A DNA stretch of 64,000 bases from Ruegeria atlantica. GTDB taxonomy: Bacteria; Pseudomonadota; Alphaproteobacteria; Rhodobacterales; Rhodobacteraceae. A model generated the notes under the pieces. The model was not told where the DNA came from. It made no database searches and saw only the letters and a list, made by a program, of their open reading frames with translations. Shown here piece after piece: positions 25,635 through 35,368 of the stretch (the first letter of the stretch is position 1; each line of letters starts with the position of its first letter). A program made the translations under genes and the position numbers. The stretch lies in the NCBI RefSeq assembly GCF_013032505.1, contig NZ_WQCG01000010.1:23322-87321 (forward strand), written 5' to 3'.

Positions 25635-25958
25635 ATGACGATAGACATTAGCGGCCTTAACGCAGCGGAATTAAAAAAACTGGCAGCGAAAATCGAAAAG
25701 CGCACTGTGGAAGTGGAAAAAGAAACGCTTCAGACGGCGCTGAAAGAAATGCGCGCGATTGCGGATAAGCTGGGCGTGACATTTGAAGATGTTATTGCTT
25801 TGCATAGCGGCAAGGGCAAGAAAACTGCCACCAAAGCCGCCCCGAAGTATGCCAACCCAGATGATCCATCCCAGACATGGACCGGGCGTGGCCGCAAACC
25901 TGCATGGCTTAAGGCTGCTCTCGAAGCTGGAAAATCCATAGATGATTTGATGATTTAA
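25635..25958 (+). CDS. H-NS/HvrA-family histone-like protein
   Basis: 107 aa. Residues 8-50 form an N-terminal coiled-coil oligomerisation region (AAELKKLAAKIEKRTVEVEKE...). A Lys/Ala linker follows, and the C-terminal DNA-binding motif TWTGRGRKPAWL is at 81-92. The family (H-NS, BpH3, Rhodobacter HvrA) binds AT-rich DNA and silences horizontally acquired genes, which fits its place in an accessory region. It is monocistronic and ends in an intrinsic terminator. Confidence 0.92.
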   Translation: MTIDISGLNAAELKKLAAKIEKRTVEVEKETLQTALKEMRAIADKLGVTFEDVIALHSGKGKKTATKAAPKYANPDDPSQTWTGRGRKPAWLKAALEAGKSIDDLMI

Positions 25959-25987
25959 AGTCGCCCATCGGTGTCATACGTCTGGAG

Positions 25988-26014
25988 CCTGTCCAGCTGA
26001 TGGGCAGGTTTTTT
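25988..26014 (+). terminator. Rho-independent terminator of the H-NS gene
   Basis: CCTGTCC and GGGCAGG form a stem (one G-T pair) over AGCTGAT, followed by six T residues at 26009-26014, about 30 bases after the stop. Confidence 0.75.
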
Positions 26015-26870
26015 AGAAAATAACTACGCTTTCGCAAATTGCTCGCCGATTGCCCGAATTTATTGACCTAATTTTATTTGCCCAAGTAGAATGTCTTAAA
26101 GCGTTCAATCGCTTTTTCTGAAAGACCGGCAGAAAACACCCGCTCAAGTGAGCCCAATCAAAAAGACCAGACATGTTCACCGCCCGTTTTTTTGAACCGT
26201 GAAGCATGCAGGCATACGAAAATCAATAACACGTGAACCTAACGCCTCAAATCAGCCTGCGATAATACAGAAATTGAATGCCTATAGGGCTATGACCCGG
26301 AAGCCAAGCGAATTCACACATGAATCCCTCGATCAAATCAACCAGGATATAAAACATCGGCCGGAATGCATCCGGAAATGATACAACCAATGTTTGAGCT
26401 GACTGCCAGTATTGAAACTGATCCGGATGATCCCTAATCCCCCTGACCGTCAGATTATTTCAATGGACCACCGTTGCCCTAAGCTTAGCAACTTATTTTG
26501 GACTTTATCCTCGCTCAATGATCTGCTCTCAATTGAGGAGAGCGAGGACGGCTCCCCACTCGATCTCTGAACAAAACGAATACTTTTTCTGAAGATGCTT
26601 GCCTGGAAGGCCAGGCTAAGCCACAAACCCATGGACTGCACCTATGAAACTTTAGTGCCCAGCGTCTGGTGTCTGGGTAGCTTGAACTGCCGAACAGCAC
26701 TAATTCGTATGGCTCCAGGTCGATCTGGCTATACCTCATAGTGTCAAGCATTACGAGTTCCAGATCCCGTTTAACGCTTAGCGTGCTATGCTCGAAGTCT
26801 AAGTACTGTCGAAGGTCCACGACGCGGTCCTTGCCAAGCCCCGGTGTCGGTGCGGAATGGAAAATCGTCT
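26015..26870. other. Gene-poor stretch
   Basis: No supported gene in ~850 bases. A 101-codon minus frame (26515-26820) has no ribosome site or known motif. The last part (about 26830-26873) may be the frameshifted N-terminal coding remnant of the following cupin gene. Confidence 0.4.
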
Positions 26871-26906
26871 CGGTAGCGCGACTTTGTTCAGGAACTGCGG
26901 GATTTC

Positions 26907-27380
26907 ATGAGCAATCCTGAGGCCTCTGAAATGGGAGGTACTGTAAAACCTTATACAGAAGGGGCCGGTTTGCCCGAAGAAATGTGGGCAGATTTTGGGC
27001 CGCTATTTTTCGACAGGGAGGATTTCATTCCACCTCAACTCTGGCTGGGAGCGGTTCCCACTCACATACCGACATCCAGTCTTCACCGTGATCCCCATTG
27101 CGGTTTTCTACTACAGGTGATCGGAAGAAAGCGACTGGTTCTCTATTCTGCGGACCAAGAAGGATTGTTGTATCCACATAAGGCCTACAACAACTACCAA
27201 CCTTGCTGGTTCAAACCGGAAAACCCGGATTACGTGATCTATCCCAAGGCAAAAGCAGCAAGGTGCATATCAGTAACCCTTAACCCGGGGGAGTTGATGG
27301 TACAGCCTGCCGGCTGGTTTCACCAGGTACATGCATTGGATAGCCCGAACATGAGCGTGAGTTATTTCTGGAGATATTAA
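26907..27380 (+). CDS. Cupin_8/JmjC-like hydroxylase, 5'-truncated
   Basis: 157 aa, the C-terminal two thirds of a JmjC-type cupin. The iron-binding H-x-D is in SSLHRDPHCG and the distal His in GWFHQVHAL; PGELMVQPAG and YFW are typical. Family enzymes are Fe(II)/2-oxoglutarate protein or peptide hydroxylases of ~250-350 aa. Upstream, in-frame codons RDFVQELRDF directly before the ATG fit the family but are closed by TAG at 26874, and the preceding KIVSVAR reads in another frame. A one-base deletion has therefore probably broken the gene. The remaining frame could still start at ATG 26907. A poly-Gly peptide gene follows. Confidence 0.65.
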   Translation: MSNPEASEMGGTVKPYTEGAGLPEEMWADFGPLFFDREDFIPPQLWLGAVPTHIPTSSLHRDPHCGFLLQVIGRKRLVLYSADQEGLLYPHKAYNNYQPCWFKPENPDYVIYPKAKAARCISVTLNPGELMVQPAGWFHQVHALDSPNMSVSYFWRY

Positions 27381-27558
27381 AGAAATGTCCTGAATTCCAG
27401 GTTACGGGCGCAACTCTCAACAGGGAAACGACCGTAAAATGGGCGGTAGGTCCTCAAGCACCCCATCGCCCAATCGAGCCGCCGGTTTACCACCCGGCAA
27501 CTGTCAGTAGGCAGCTTATGACATGTTTGGCTGCAAATGTGTTGGAGGAACACACAAA

Positions 27559-27837
27559 ATGATCATCAAAGACATTCTTCAATCAAATGACATCAAGGCA
27601 CCTGTCAGTTTCGGCGGTGGCGGTGGCGGTGGGGGCGGAGGTAGCAATCGCCTTCGCGCGACTCGCGGTGCACTCACCAGTTCCGCCAAAGTACTGAATC
27701 AGATATCTGAAAACCATCCAGGGTATTCCGACGTGGATATTTGGAATTTATCAGAGAACAACGAAGCACACTCGGCGGGGCATCCACACGGCGACTCATA
27801 CTCGGGGTACCCAGGTGGAGACTGGGATGGAAGATAA
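27559..27837 (+). CDS. Poly-glycine small protein, RiPP-precursor-like
   Basis: 92 aa from ATG 27559, with GGAGGA about 9 bases upstream; an earlier in-frame ATG at 27523 has none. Residues 1-18 (MIIKDILQSNDIKAPVSF) look like a leader, residues 19-28 are ten consecutive glycines, and the rest is basic then His/Gly/Asp-rich, ending PGGDWDGR. A Gly10-Ser run also starts the core of microcin B17, but there are no Cys residues here and no cyclodehydratase genes. The neighbouring cupin hydroxylase could be a modifying enzyme. RiPP identity is a hypothesis; it may be a structural small protein. Confidence 0.6.
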   Translation: MIIKDILQSNDIKAPVSFGGGGGGGGGGSNRLRATRGALTSSAKVLNQISENHPGYSDVDIWNLSENNEAHSAGHPHGDSYSGYPGGDWDGR

Positions 27838-27845
27838 GCGACTGC

Positions 27846-27876
27846 AGGCCAACCTTGCTATGGGCGAGGTTGGCCT
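27846..27876. terminator. Bidirectional hairpin between convergent genes
   Basis: AGGCCAACCT and AGGTTGGCCT form a perfect 10-bp stem with an 11-nt loop, lying between the poly-Gly gene and the zincin gene, overlapping the latter's stop by two bases. It probably ends both transcripts. Confidence 0.6.
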
Positions 27877-28759
27877 ATCTTAATGAATGAATGGCGTAAA
27901 AGTTCTCGACTGATAGATTAAAGGAGCGCTCGAAACAATTTTGCCATTGTTCGTTTTCGCCAATACACTTGTAAAATAAAAAAAATGAGCTCTTACCACT
28001 CCTTCGCAGTAAAAACTCAGCTGCGACGAACCCTTTTTGGTAGTGTAATTTGTTGTACTGGAGCCTGTCTTCAAAACGTTCCAATTCAGAAATTTTCATC
28101 GACCCCGGGGGGATTTTTTCGCGTGTCAACCGAACCAGATGCTCTAGTTTTTCCTCACTTAATCTTGACAAGTAAGCAAAAAGAACCGCCACCCCTTCAA
28201 ACAACCAGGCTGGTCCAACCACTTCAGATAAAGATTGTCCCGGTCTGCGGAAACCGCCGCCCACCAATTCGTTCTGAATGATGTGAACCAGTTCATGTGC
28301 AACATAAGGGCAAAACTCTCCCCGATCGATTACACTGCGCCAGAATTCTTTGTTAACCATACAGAAGCTTATCGTATCACTCGACACAAAGAGGTTGCCA
28401 TCGCTGTTTGGGCCGCACGCGATATCCTTAATTAGGCCATCTTCGATAAAGGTAATCTCTCCCGCAAAACGCTTGTCCAGGGCATCGTCCAACTGTTGAT
28501 AGTCAGGTGCTACAAAAAAGGGAATTCTGTTCACGCCTTCTCGAAACTTCAAGACATCTGTTGCTTGTGCACAAGCGTCAAGGTCCTGACGTAAGGCACG
28601 CGCAAGGGAACCATCCAACCCGTCGAAAACAGTGACCTCAAAATATTCTGTGTGAAACTCAGTGGAAGATTCATCGGCTTTCTGGGCCATGGCGGAGTGA
28701 CAGGAAAAAGCGGAGGCCAGCAACACATTTAACAGTGTTAATCTTTTGCATATTTGCAT
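27875..28759 (-). CDS. Secreted gluzincin-type metallopeptidase (MA-like)
   Basis: 294 aa with a signal peptide (1-25, cleavage after AMA). The zinc motif is H155-E-L-V-H159 in YVAHELVHIIQNEL, and the third ligand is probably E188 in WLFEGVAVLFAYL, a peptidase_MA-like spacing. Four or more cysteines in the mature part may form disulfides. It is predicted to be periplasmic or extracellular; its substrate is unknown. It is convergent with the poly-Gly gene and could process exported peptides, but that link is speculative. Confidence 0.72.
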   Translation of the reverse strand: MQICKRLTLLNVLLASAFSCHSAMAQKADESSTEFHTEYFEVTVFDGLDGSLARALRQDLDACAQATDVLKFREGVNRIPFFVAPDYQQLDDALDKRFAGEITFIEDGLIKDIACGPNSDGNLFVSSDTISFCMVNKEFWRSVIDRGEFCPYVAHELVHIIQNELVGGGFRRPGQSLSEVVGPAWLFEGVAVLFAYLSRLSEEKLEHLVRLTREKIPPGSMKISELERFEDRLQYNKLHYQKGFVAAEFLLRRSGKSSFFLFYKCIGENEQWQNCFERSFNLSVENFYAIHSLR

Positions 28760-28822
28760 TGAACAACTCAGCTTAAGTCGTGCAGTTTTTGTTTTTCAGA
28801 CGACGATGTCTCCGCGAATGTT

Positions 28823-29020
28823 TCAAATATCCGATCCGCCGGGCCCGTTGTCCAAATGATCCGGTCTCGACGCTCCGCCGGTTTGCCGCCAAAGCTTATG
28901 TTGCGGTGAATCTAATGGGGACCTCAAAAAGATAAGCTTTCTTGCGTTCCAGATAAGTATACAAACAATTCCCAAGACTATGTATCCGAATATCCCTAAG
29001 GATTGAAAAAACTCCAACAT
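28823..29020 (-). CDS. Small single-pass membrane protein
   Basis: 65 aa from ATG 29020. Residues 8-24 (LGIFGYIVLGIVCILIW) form one membrane helix, and the tail is hydrophilic. It sits 63 bases upstream of the zincin gene on the same strand. No family recognised. Confidence 0.4.
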   Translation of the reverse strand: MLEFFQSLGIFGYIVLGIVCILIWNARKLIFLRSPLDSPQHKLWRQTGGASRPDHLDNGPGGSDI

Positions 29021-30061
29021 TTTTCGAGTACCCCTATCGCTTAGCAAAAGCAGACTGAACTGTCTCAAAAATAGAATATGAAAAAGATTCCATCAACCTT
29101 AGATTGCAGAACATAATATCAATACCAGGCGCCAGGCTCATTAAATTTTTGCGCAGGATCGGACGGTAATCGCGAGGGAGAAAGTCAAAATGAACACCTT
29201 GGGACCTCTTTCGTACCGGACAGGTTTGTCCCGTGATAGCCAGTCCGGGATGCCGAGCTTTATTTCCATTCAATAAGGGCCTTGCGGAACCAGCCCGCGT
29301 TACATCAACGAACCCCCGGCAGCCAATAAGCTGATAGACGGCTGATCAGCCGGCTCAAGCCCCATTTTTCAACCGTAGGCTGGGCTCCCTACGATGTGCT
29401 GCGCGGCAAGCACATCAATCATGACCGTCTTGTGATCCATCGCTTCAGCACTTCACCCTCCCGCGACCCGCGCAAACACACCCACCATCATATTGCTCCA
29501 TTGCTTCCACAGGCTGTAGGGGGTTTTGGCCACCCGTGTTCACAAGGTGCGCCAAGTTTTCGCAGCCCGTTGCTATTAATGATGACAATCCCACTCAATA
29601 CGCGCCTGCCATCAACTCTCCGCCAAGCATGAATCTTCGAAAAGTAAAGCTGAAGCCGGGTCCTTTATTCGTTGGCAAACCAGAAAAATTACGCATTCGG
29701 CGCCCCTGAAACTCAGGGATTGGACTCACTCAACCCGGATGACCGCAACATAAATGATGGCTCCTGAGGCTGGGCGGTGAATTGGTGGCGACGAACTATC
29801 TACGATTCGGACATTTTTTACTTTTATTGCAGGACTATGGGAGCCGACTGCGGTCACGAGCAATTGCTCCGAGATCAAATATTCCGGAATACTTGATCAG
29901 CAAAATTATGTGCCAGGAGTTTCCGGCGGGGTCGGAAAACCGCACTGCAGGTTGGCCCGGCAGAAAACAGGAGCAACACCTATAGTGGTGTCATTCGACA
30001 CATTAGCTGTCCTTTCGAGGACAGCGGAGTTGCAATCAGGTTTCTGCAGGGACTCTGTAAC
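29021..30061. other. Gene-poor stretch
   Basis: About 1 kb without a supported gene. Frames are short, lack ribosome sites and carry no known motif. Decayed mobile-element DNA is likely but I cannot name it. Confidence 0.4.
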
Positions 30062-31765
30062 CTATGCCCTGAGCGCTTGTTCTGCCTTTGGTCGAAACTG
30101 GTTCTTCATAACCGCAAACAACCGTCGCTCATTCGCCAGTAACCCATTGCTTTTGCGACGGAAGATTTTCGTTTCAACCGAGAAACCAGATCCGTTGCCC
30201 GCCGTATTGGCAACATTGCCGCCTAACGTGACCACTGCGCGGTCCCTTACGGCAATGACGATACCGGTGTGGCTTTCAAATTTGCTTTTGACTTCAGCTT
30301 CGTCGTATGTGGTTTCGTTGGTGCCGCGCCATTGGCATAAAAGGTCACCAACCTGGGGTTCGGCTTCATCAATCCGGTATCCCCAGAAGTCACGATCCCG
30401 CCCAAGAACCTTATTCTGAATAGATTCATGAATATAAGTTGAGTGCCTGATGTCGAATTCTGTTCGTTCATACCCCGCATTTTCCAGGATCCACGAGATA
30501 AATGCCGCAGACCAAAACCACTCACGGTCCTTTCCGGCCAAACCAGCGTAACCGCGGGCGGTCCACATCTCGCTGATGTGGCCGTGATATGGCGACTTGT
30601 TTTCAAACCCGCCCCCCTTGTCGAAACGAAGCCATTCGCTGACCGCCTCCTGTATTGCCAGTTCAACTTTTGGCGCCTCGTTTGGTCTGAGGTATTTGGC
30701 GAACAGGTATCCCTCTGCATCCTTTCCATCCAACGTCACCATTGCTTTCGCGTAGCCGTTGTCTGTCTGCGGCCCCAGAATCAATGCGCTGGACCCGTAG
30801 TCCAATTCCTCCCGGACATTGTCATCTGAACTATTATCGGGGCTCGACCGGAACTTCAGGCCTTCAACCGCTACCCAACGCAGGTTCGCTGCACATGCGG
30901 TCACAGCTTTCAGACCATTTTCCGGCAGACAGTCGTAATTGTCGCATGCTCGCTCCGCAACCAGGATGCCAATATCTGCGGCCTCAATAGGGTCTGCCCT
31001 GACAGGTGACATGGCTTTGCCAGCTCCAAAGCTCCCCCAGTCGAAACCAGCAAGAGACTTTTTCTCACCAAATTCTTTCAGAATGCCGCGAAGCTTTTCC
31101 GCAGCCCCGGCCTGTGTCCGGGTCGGGTGCTCGCCCCAACAGGTCCGCCCCTTAACCACGGGGCGTTTGCAAACTGCTTTTTTCCAATAAGGGACGCAGG
31201 TACGTGAATATTCTGCCGGGTTCTTCAAGCGCAGGCCGGAAATCTGGGCCTGGTTCAGGAGTTTCTGATAGAGGTGCCAGAACCAATAGGCCTGCGGGGC
31301 GAAGAAATCCGCATAAACTTCTGGCTCAGACATGACTTCTTTGTCATGCCAGCAAATGCACCCAAAAGAAGAGGTAAAGGGCGTGCCTGCCAAAAGTGTC
31401 TGAACACTCGGACCAAATGGATATGCTTTTGCGACAGTCCGGCCTGAACCGCTTACGTCATGGTCCATGTCAGCGATATAGCAATCCGGATCAAATTGCT
31501 TAATCGCAAAGTTTATGATCCGGATGTTGCGATCAACACTATTTCCATCACTCCGGGTCCAGACGCCGATCGTGGTGTTCTCAATTCGAGCAGGGTCGAC
31601 ACGTCTTTGATTGGACCTGACTTTCCACACGTCGTTTATTGAGTGACCACGTATCCGGGCCTGTGTCATCCCTAAATCGTTCAGAGCAGGTGCGGTCTTC
31701 TGACCGGAACCAAATTTACTTAGTACGCAATTTGGATTGTAGATAAATGAACCATGACCAAACAT
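30062..31765 (-). CDS. DUF2272/SH3-domain protein, putative cell-wall amidase
   Basis: 567 aa from ATG 31765 with GGAGC about 8 bases upstream. An unassigned N-terminal part of ~300 aa is rich in Cys and aromatic residues. An SH3b-like domain (about 300-370, VAVEGLKFRSSPDN...GYLFAKYLRP) comes next. The C-terminal DUF2272 domain (about 380-550) follows, with WFWSAAFISWILENAGY, a His in RHSTYIH, and GDLLCQW...HTGIVIAV. DUF2272 resembles the CHAP/NlpC papain-like fold, so a peptidoglycan amidase or endolysin-like function is plausible. No signal peptide is visible, so delivery may need another secretion route. Confidence 0.65.
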   Translation of the reverse strand: MFGHGSFIYNPNCVLSKFGSGQKTAPALNDLGMTQARIRGHSINDVWKVRSNQRRVDPARIENTTIGVWTRSDGNSVDRNIRIINFAIKQFDPDCYIADMDHDVSGSGRTVAKAYPFGPSVQTLLAGTPFTSSFGCICWHDKEVMSEPEVYADFFAPQAYWFWHLYQKLLNQAQISGLRLKNPAEYSRTCVPYWKKAVCKRPVVKGRTCWGEHPTRTQAGAAEKLRGILKEFGEKKSLAGFDWGSFGAGKAMSPVRADPIEAADIGILVAERACDNYDCLPENGLKAVTACAANLRWVAVEGLKFRSSPDNSSDDNVREELDYGSSALILGPQTDNGYAKAMVTLDGKDAEGYLFAKYLRPNEAPKVELAIQEAVSEWLRFDKGGGFENKSPYHGHISEMWTARGYAGLAGKDREWFWSAAFISWILENAGYERTEFDIRHSTYIHESIQNKVLGRDRDFWGYRIDEAEPQVGDLLCQWRGTNETTYDEAEVKSKFESHTGIVIAVRDRAVVTLGGNVANTAGNGSGFSVETKIFRRKSNGLLANERRLFAVMKNQFRPKAEQALRA

Positions 31766-32437
31766 AATATAGCTCCGAACAGATCGAAAAACTGCCCTAC
31801 CGGGCAATAAATGAATTCCGCAAGCAAGGATCTCGTCGACTAAACTACCTTACGGGTCGCAGTGGTTCGTAGCAGAATTTGCCGCTGCGCCTGAACTGGA
31901 GGCTCATCGTTCACACCCAATAGGGTCTTGGTTAAGCCGATGCGCCACCGCAGATAGTCTACGAGGCTGCACCCCTGTGGGTGATACCGCAGCCGTCATC
32001 TTGCCATACCTTCGTTTGAAAGACCTGTTGTCTGTTTGTTGCTAAAAACACTCCTGCTCATCATCCAAACCTTCGCCATAGAGAAAGTCTCTCAGGATCT
32101 CATCAAATGGAGGAGCCAGATGATCGACGTGTAGACGCGCGCGCGGTCCACTACCCTGCGCTTGCTCGCTCATCCAAGCATTCAAATCAGGTCCGTTATT
32201 CCGATTATGTCTAATGTCATTCGATATTTTTTCAACTTTTGCAGGTGAGAAGCTTCATGTCAATCCATCTTGTCGATCAGCACAGGTTCATCCAGAGCAC
32301 GGTCAGAAACCGACGGGACGTTCGGGCCTTGATCCTTCCGCGTATCTCAAGCCGTATCTGGCTTCGGCCAAACCGGCTCGCGAAGCTGTGGAATGTCGCG
32401 GTCAGAGGGGACTGCGGCGGGTCGAGTCTAAAAACAG
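31766..32437. other. Intergenic, no gene seen
   Basis: About 670 bases upstream of the third exoprotein leader. No frame is supported. Confidence 0.4.
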
Positions 32438-33491
32438 TTGCATCGAATCACAACCTATGCGGGAATACGCCGGATGAGTTGGGTGAGGCTGGATGAAAAC
32501 GCGGCATCTCTTTTGGGATGCCGCGTTTTCAGGAAACGCAAACAGAAATGAGCGGGGGGGATGGATAATGTTCGATGATCCCAATGGTTCTCAAACCTCA
32601 AGCCAAATGGCTGCGCAACAGCAATAATCAAAAGGACGGAGTGCCGCACCCGCCCGAACCCAAGAGTGTATCCGCGGCCGGATGTTCAGGCACTCTTCCG
32701 CCAGCGCTGACCGGGCTTGGACAGAGCCCGTTGTCGCGACACGCCCACGCCGAACGAGCTGTTGCAGGCCTGAAACCACTCGCTGATACTGATGTGTCGG
32801 AACACCAGACACTCTCGCTGCCGTTGTGCTCTCCCATGCCGCGTGCGCTTTATATGACCGCTTCCAGGCGCTCTTCCCTGGGCCGGTTTTCGGATTCGCA
32901 AGCCAGGGCCACCGCTTACGGGCGCAATATGGCCGTGGCCGGAGGATCATCCGCCAAAATCCCCCGATTTAGAGAATGGCAAGGCCTCCCGGCGCGCAGA
33001 TAGCAGAGGCGCTTTCCAAACATCCCGTTTCCAACCTTGAAACCCACAGGAGTGGACATGAATGATGAGTGATCGGTTGCGCATTCCGGATTTGTTCGGT
33101 GATCCGGGCAAGCAGACGGGTTTTGCGCATTGCGGCCCCGCAAAGGATCCGGGCCTTTGCCGTGTACGGAAACGGGGAATGTCATGTCCGCAGCTTTCGA
33201 TTCACGTCATCACATTTCATCCCCCGGAACGTGAGAGGGCCCGGGAAAGCTGTCTGCCGCGGGCGCCTCCCCGCACCACGCCTTTCTAGTGGGTCGGCCT
33301 CGTCGGCGGCCCATTTGGTTTACCTGCAGCAAAGCCATGGTGAGGGACGGGTTACCCCGGCCAACAAACATCCGCGGCCAGGATCGGTTTGCGGGATGCA
33401 GGGCCATGCTTTCGGAGAGTTCACACATCTTAAAACCTCACAAACCCCACAAACCCAATGTCCTGCCGGACAATCAACGTAGGAGAATGAC
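32438..33491. repeat. 5' leader of exoprotein locus, copy C (matches 15712-16374)
   Basis: Shares blocks with the leader of the second exoprotein gene: AATCACAACCTATG near 32448, GCGGCCGGATGTTCAGGCAC near 32675, a middle block from about 33270, and the final ~40 bases to the start codon. About 330 bases (roughly 32840-33260) are unique to this copy. The continuous frame seen in copy B is split here. Confidence 0.65.
32495..32530. other. Perfect 14-bp stem-loop in exoprotein leader
   Basis: GAAAACGCGGCATC (32495-32508) pairs fully with GATGCCGCGTTTTC (32517-32530) over an 8-nt loop. In copy B the same place (about 15779-15815) is recognisable but pairing is weakened. It could be a terminator of upstream transcription or a regulatory hairpin in the leader. 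Confidence 0.55.
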
Positions 33492-34424
33492 ATGACCGCT
33501 TCAAATTCCAATCGCACCACCTCTGGTTTATCGTTCAACAGCCAGGGCATCCAGTGGAGGCTTCCACCTGTCTCAGGCCCGAACGGCAGCTACGATTTTT
33601 CTTACGTTACGCAATGGGGCTGGGGGCTAAATCCTCAACGGACTACCCAGCTAGAAGCGACCTTTTATAGGGCCGCCGGCTCGAACGTCCGAGTCACCGA
33701 AACCTTTACCAACGACAACGCCCCCTCCACCGCGTTCACTTTCTTACGAGACGACAACAGCGCGTTTGCACAAATTGTCAAAGTTGGCAACGTCACCAAA
33801 AAATTCTCGGTCTTTGGTACCGAGGACAGTAACTTAAAAGAGTATAGTCTGAGCCACACTAACGGAGATAGCCTGTACGACCAATTGGAGGTCGTACGGT
33901 TTTCTTCCAATGAGGTCCCTCGCATCACCTACACTTATGACCTGGATTATCTCGTTGTTGCCGCTTACGCTGCTTACAGTGGTGGCGACATTAACTATAA
34001 CCTTGTTGAGCGTGACCTTGTTAAACAGGTCATCTGGAAGAATACTGACAGTGACGCCGCAATCGAAGAGGTCGAATTCAGAAACCTTGGCTCTGAAGTT
34101 GATACAATACGTCTCAGTTCGCAACCACTCAATGAACTTAAAGGACTGGAAAAAATAACCCTTTCCGGCCCGGCTGGATCCAACCTGAAAATCGATTTAA
34201 CCACCCTTCATTCACTACAGGCGGCGCGCAACACCAGGCTTCGTGTCGAAGGGGATGAGAATGACCGTGTGGAGCTTGCAAGGGGTTTCGTGAGCCGAGG
34301 GCAAGAGCAGGTTGGTGATGAGACCTACAATGCGTATTCCGCGGGTCCCGCATTAGAATTTCTCCTTGGTGCAGGAAGAGTCCTCATCGATCCCGATGTG
34401 GCTGTTGGGTTTGCTGTTGCCTGA
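33492..34424 (+). CDS. Exoprotein paralogue without YD/EF-hand repeats
   Basis: 310 aa, same ribosome site and first residues (MTASNSNRTT) as the protein at 16375. The central ~180 residues are unrelated to the YD/EF-hand repeats and rich in beta-prone Thr, Tyr and Asn. The last ~115 residues return to the shared module: LGSEVDTI, LEKITLSG, LRVEGDENDRVELARGF and VLIDPDVAV. The same 5' and 3' flanks surround it. It is probably exported by the same unknown route as its paralogue. Confidence 0.75.
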   Translation: MTASNSNRTTSGLSFNSQGIQWRLPPVSGPNGSYDFSYVTQWGWGLNPQRTTQLEATFYRAAGSNVRVTETFTNDNAPSTAFTFLRDDNSAFAQIVKVGNVTKKFSVFGTEDSNLKEYSLSHTNGDSLYDQLEVVRFSSNEVPRITYTYDLDYLVVAAYAAYSGGDINYNLVERDLVKQVIWKNTDSDAAIEEVEFRNLGSEVDTIRLSSQPLNELKGLEKITLSGPAGSNLKIDLTTLHSLQAARNTRLRVEGDENDRVELARGFVSRGQEQVGDETYNAYSAGPALEFLLGAGRVLIDPDVAVGFAVA

Positions 34425-34638
34425 AACAGGGCCGGCTTGAACGGCACTCCGTTCAAGTCGCCTCTACCACAAATTGTCGGCGCGGTTGACTGATAACGGC
34501 CCGAAACAGAACCAACTCCAAATCGCTGTTGGCAGCAGGCGCGCAAAACTGTCGTTGATGCCAGACGCATGAAAATCCCCGCCGGGACATTCATGCAAAT
34601 GTGGCCTTCCATTTCTTCATGCGGGGCGCACTCTGCGG

Positions 34639-35100
34639 GTGAACAGCGCAGGCCTGAACCAGATCGAAATGGCCAAAAAGCTACCATGTGACCAACCCGG
34701 AACGACTGAGTTCCCAAAATCGGAAACACGACCGTCTTCTGCCAGCCGCCGACAGGGAACACCAGGACATCCAAACGCTTTTTGGGCAAGGGCCAGGAGG
34801 GCGGACGGATTGGCGCAACCTGGCATCACCAACACCGGCAAAGCCCCGAACGCCGTCGCGCTGGCCAGCTTGAGAAATGAAGGCAAGTGCGACGTGGATG
34901 TGGAACAGCGGCAGGCCAAATACCTCCACAACTCTGCCGAAGCGGATCACGGCACACTGAACCAGTTCATTCGACCGGGCGCGCGGTTTCAAAACGATCC
35001 AGAGCGCCTGGGCCACCATCAGGGGCTCGAGGTCATGCAAACGCCACGCAAAAGGCAAGGTCGCAGCTTTTCTTTCAGCAGCAGCCAGATTGACGAGACA
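34639..35100 (+). pseudogene. IS6-family transposase remnant
   Basis: The frame contains VEQRQAKYLHNSAEADHGTL and, further on, GLEVMQTPRKRQG. These match the conserved C-terminal half of IS6/IS26-type DDE transposases (RQxKYLNNxxExDHxxxK ... GxExMxxxRKGQ). The N-terminal half with the first catalytic Asp is missing and conserved residues are altered, for example H for N in KYLNN. No terminal inverted repeats were found. The flanking 35101-35368 holds no gene. Confidence 0.65.
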
Positions 35101-35368
35101 CGCATCCTTGAGCGTGCGCCTGGTTCGGATCCCTGCGCCATATCAGAAGCCCTGCCCAACCTCGAAATCCACCTCCTGGCATGACTGTATTTACACGGAA
35201 ACGACAATAATCACCCCGAAAACAGATTTTCAGCTGAGCCGTCCCAATGGTTGAAAGACGCGCAAGATCCGACGTGAGGGTAAAAACAGGTGTTCCAATT
35301 AATGCCTTTTTGCAAAAAATGCTTCCAGCTGGTGGCCGCCCCACTTCATTTTGCAAGACCCCGGAGAC

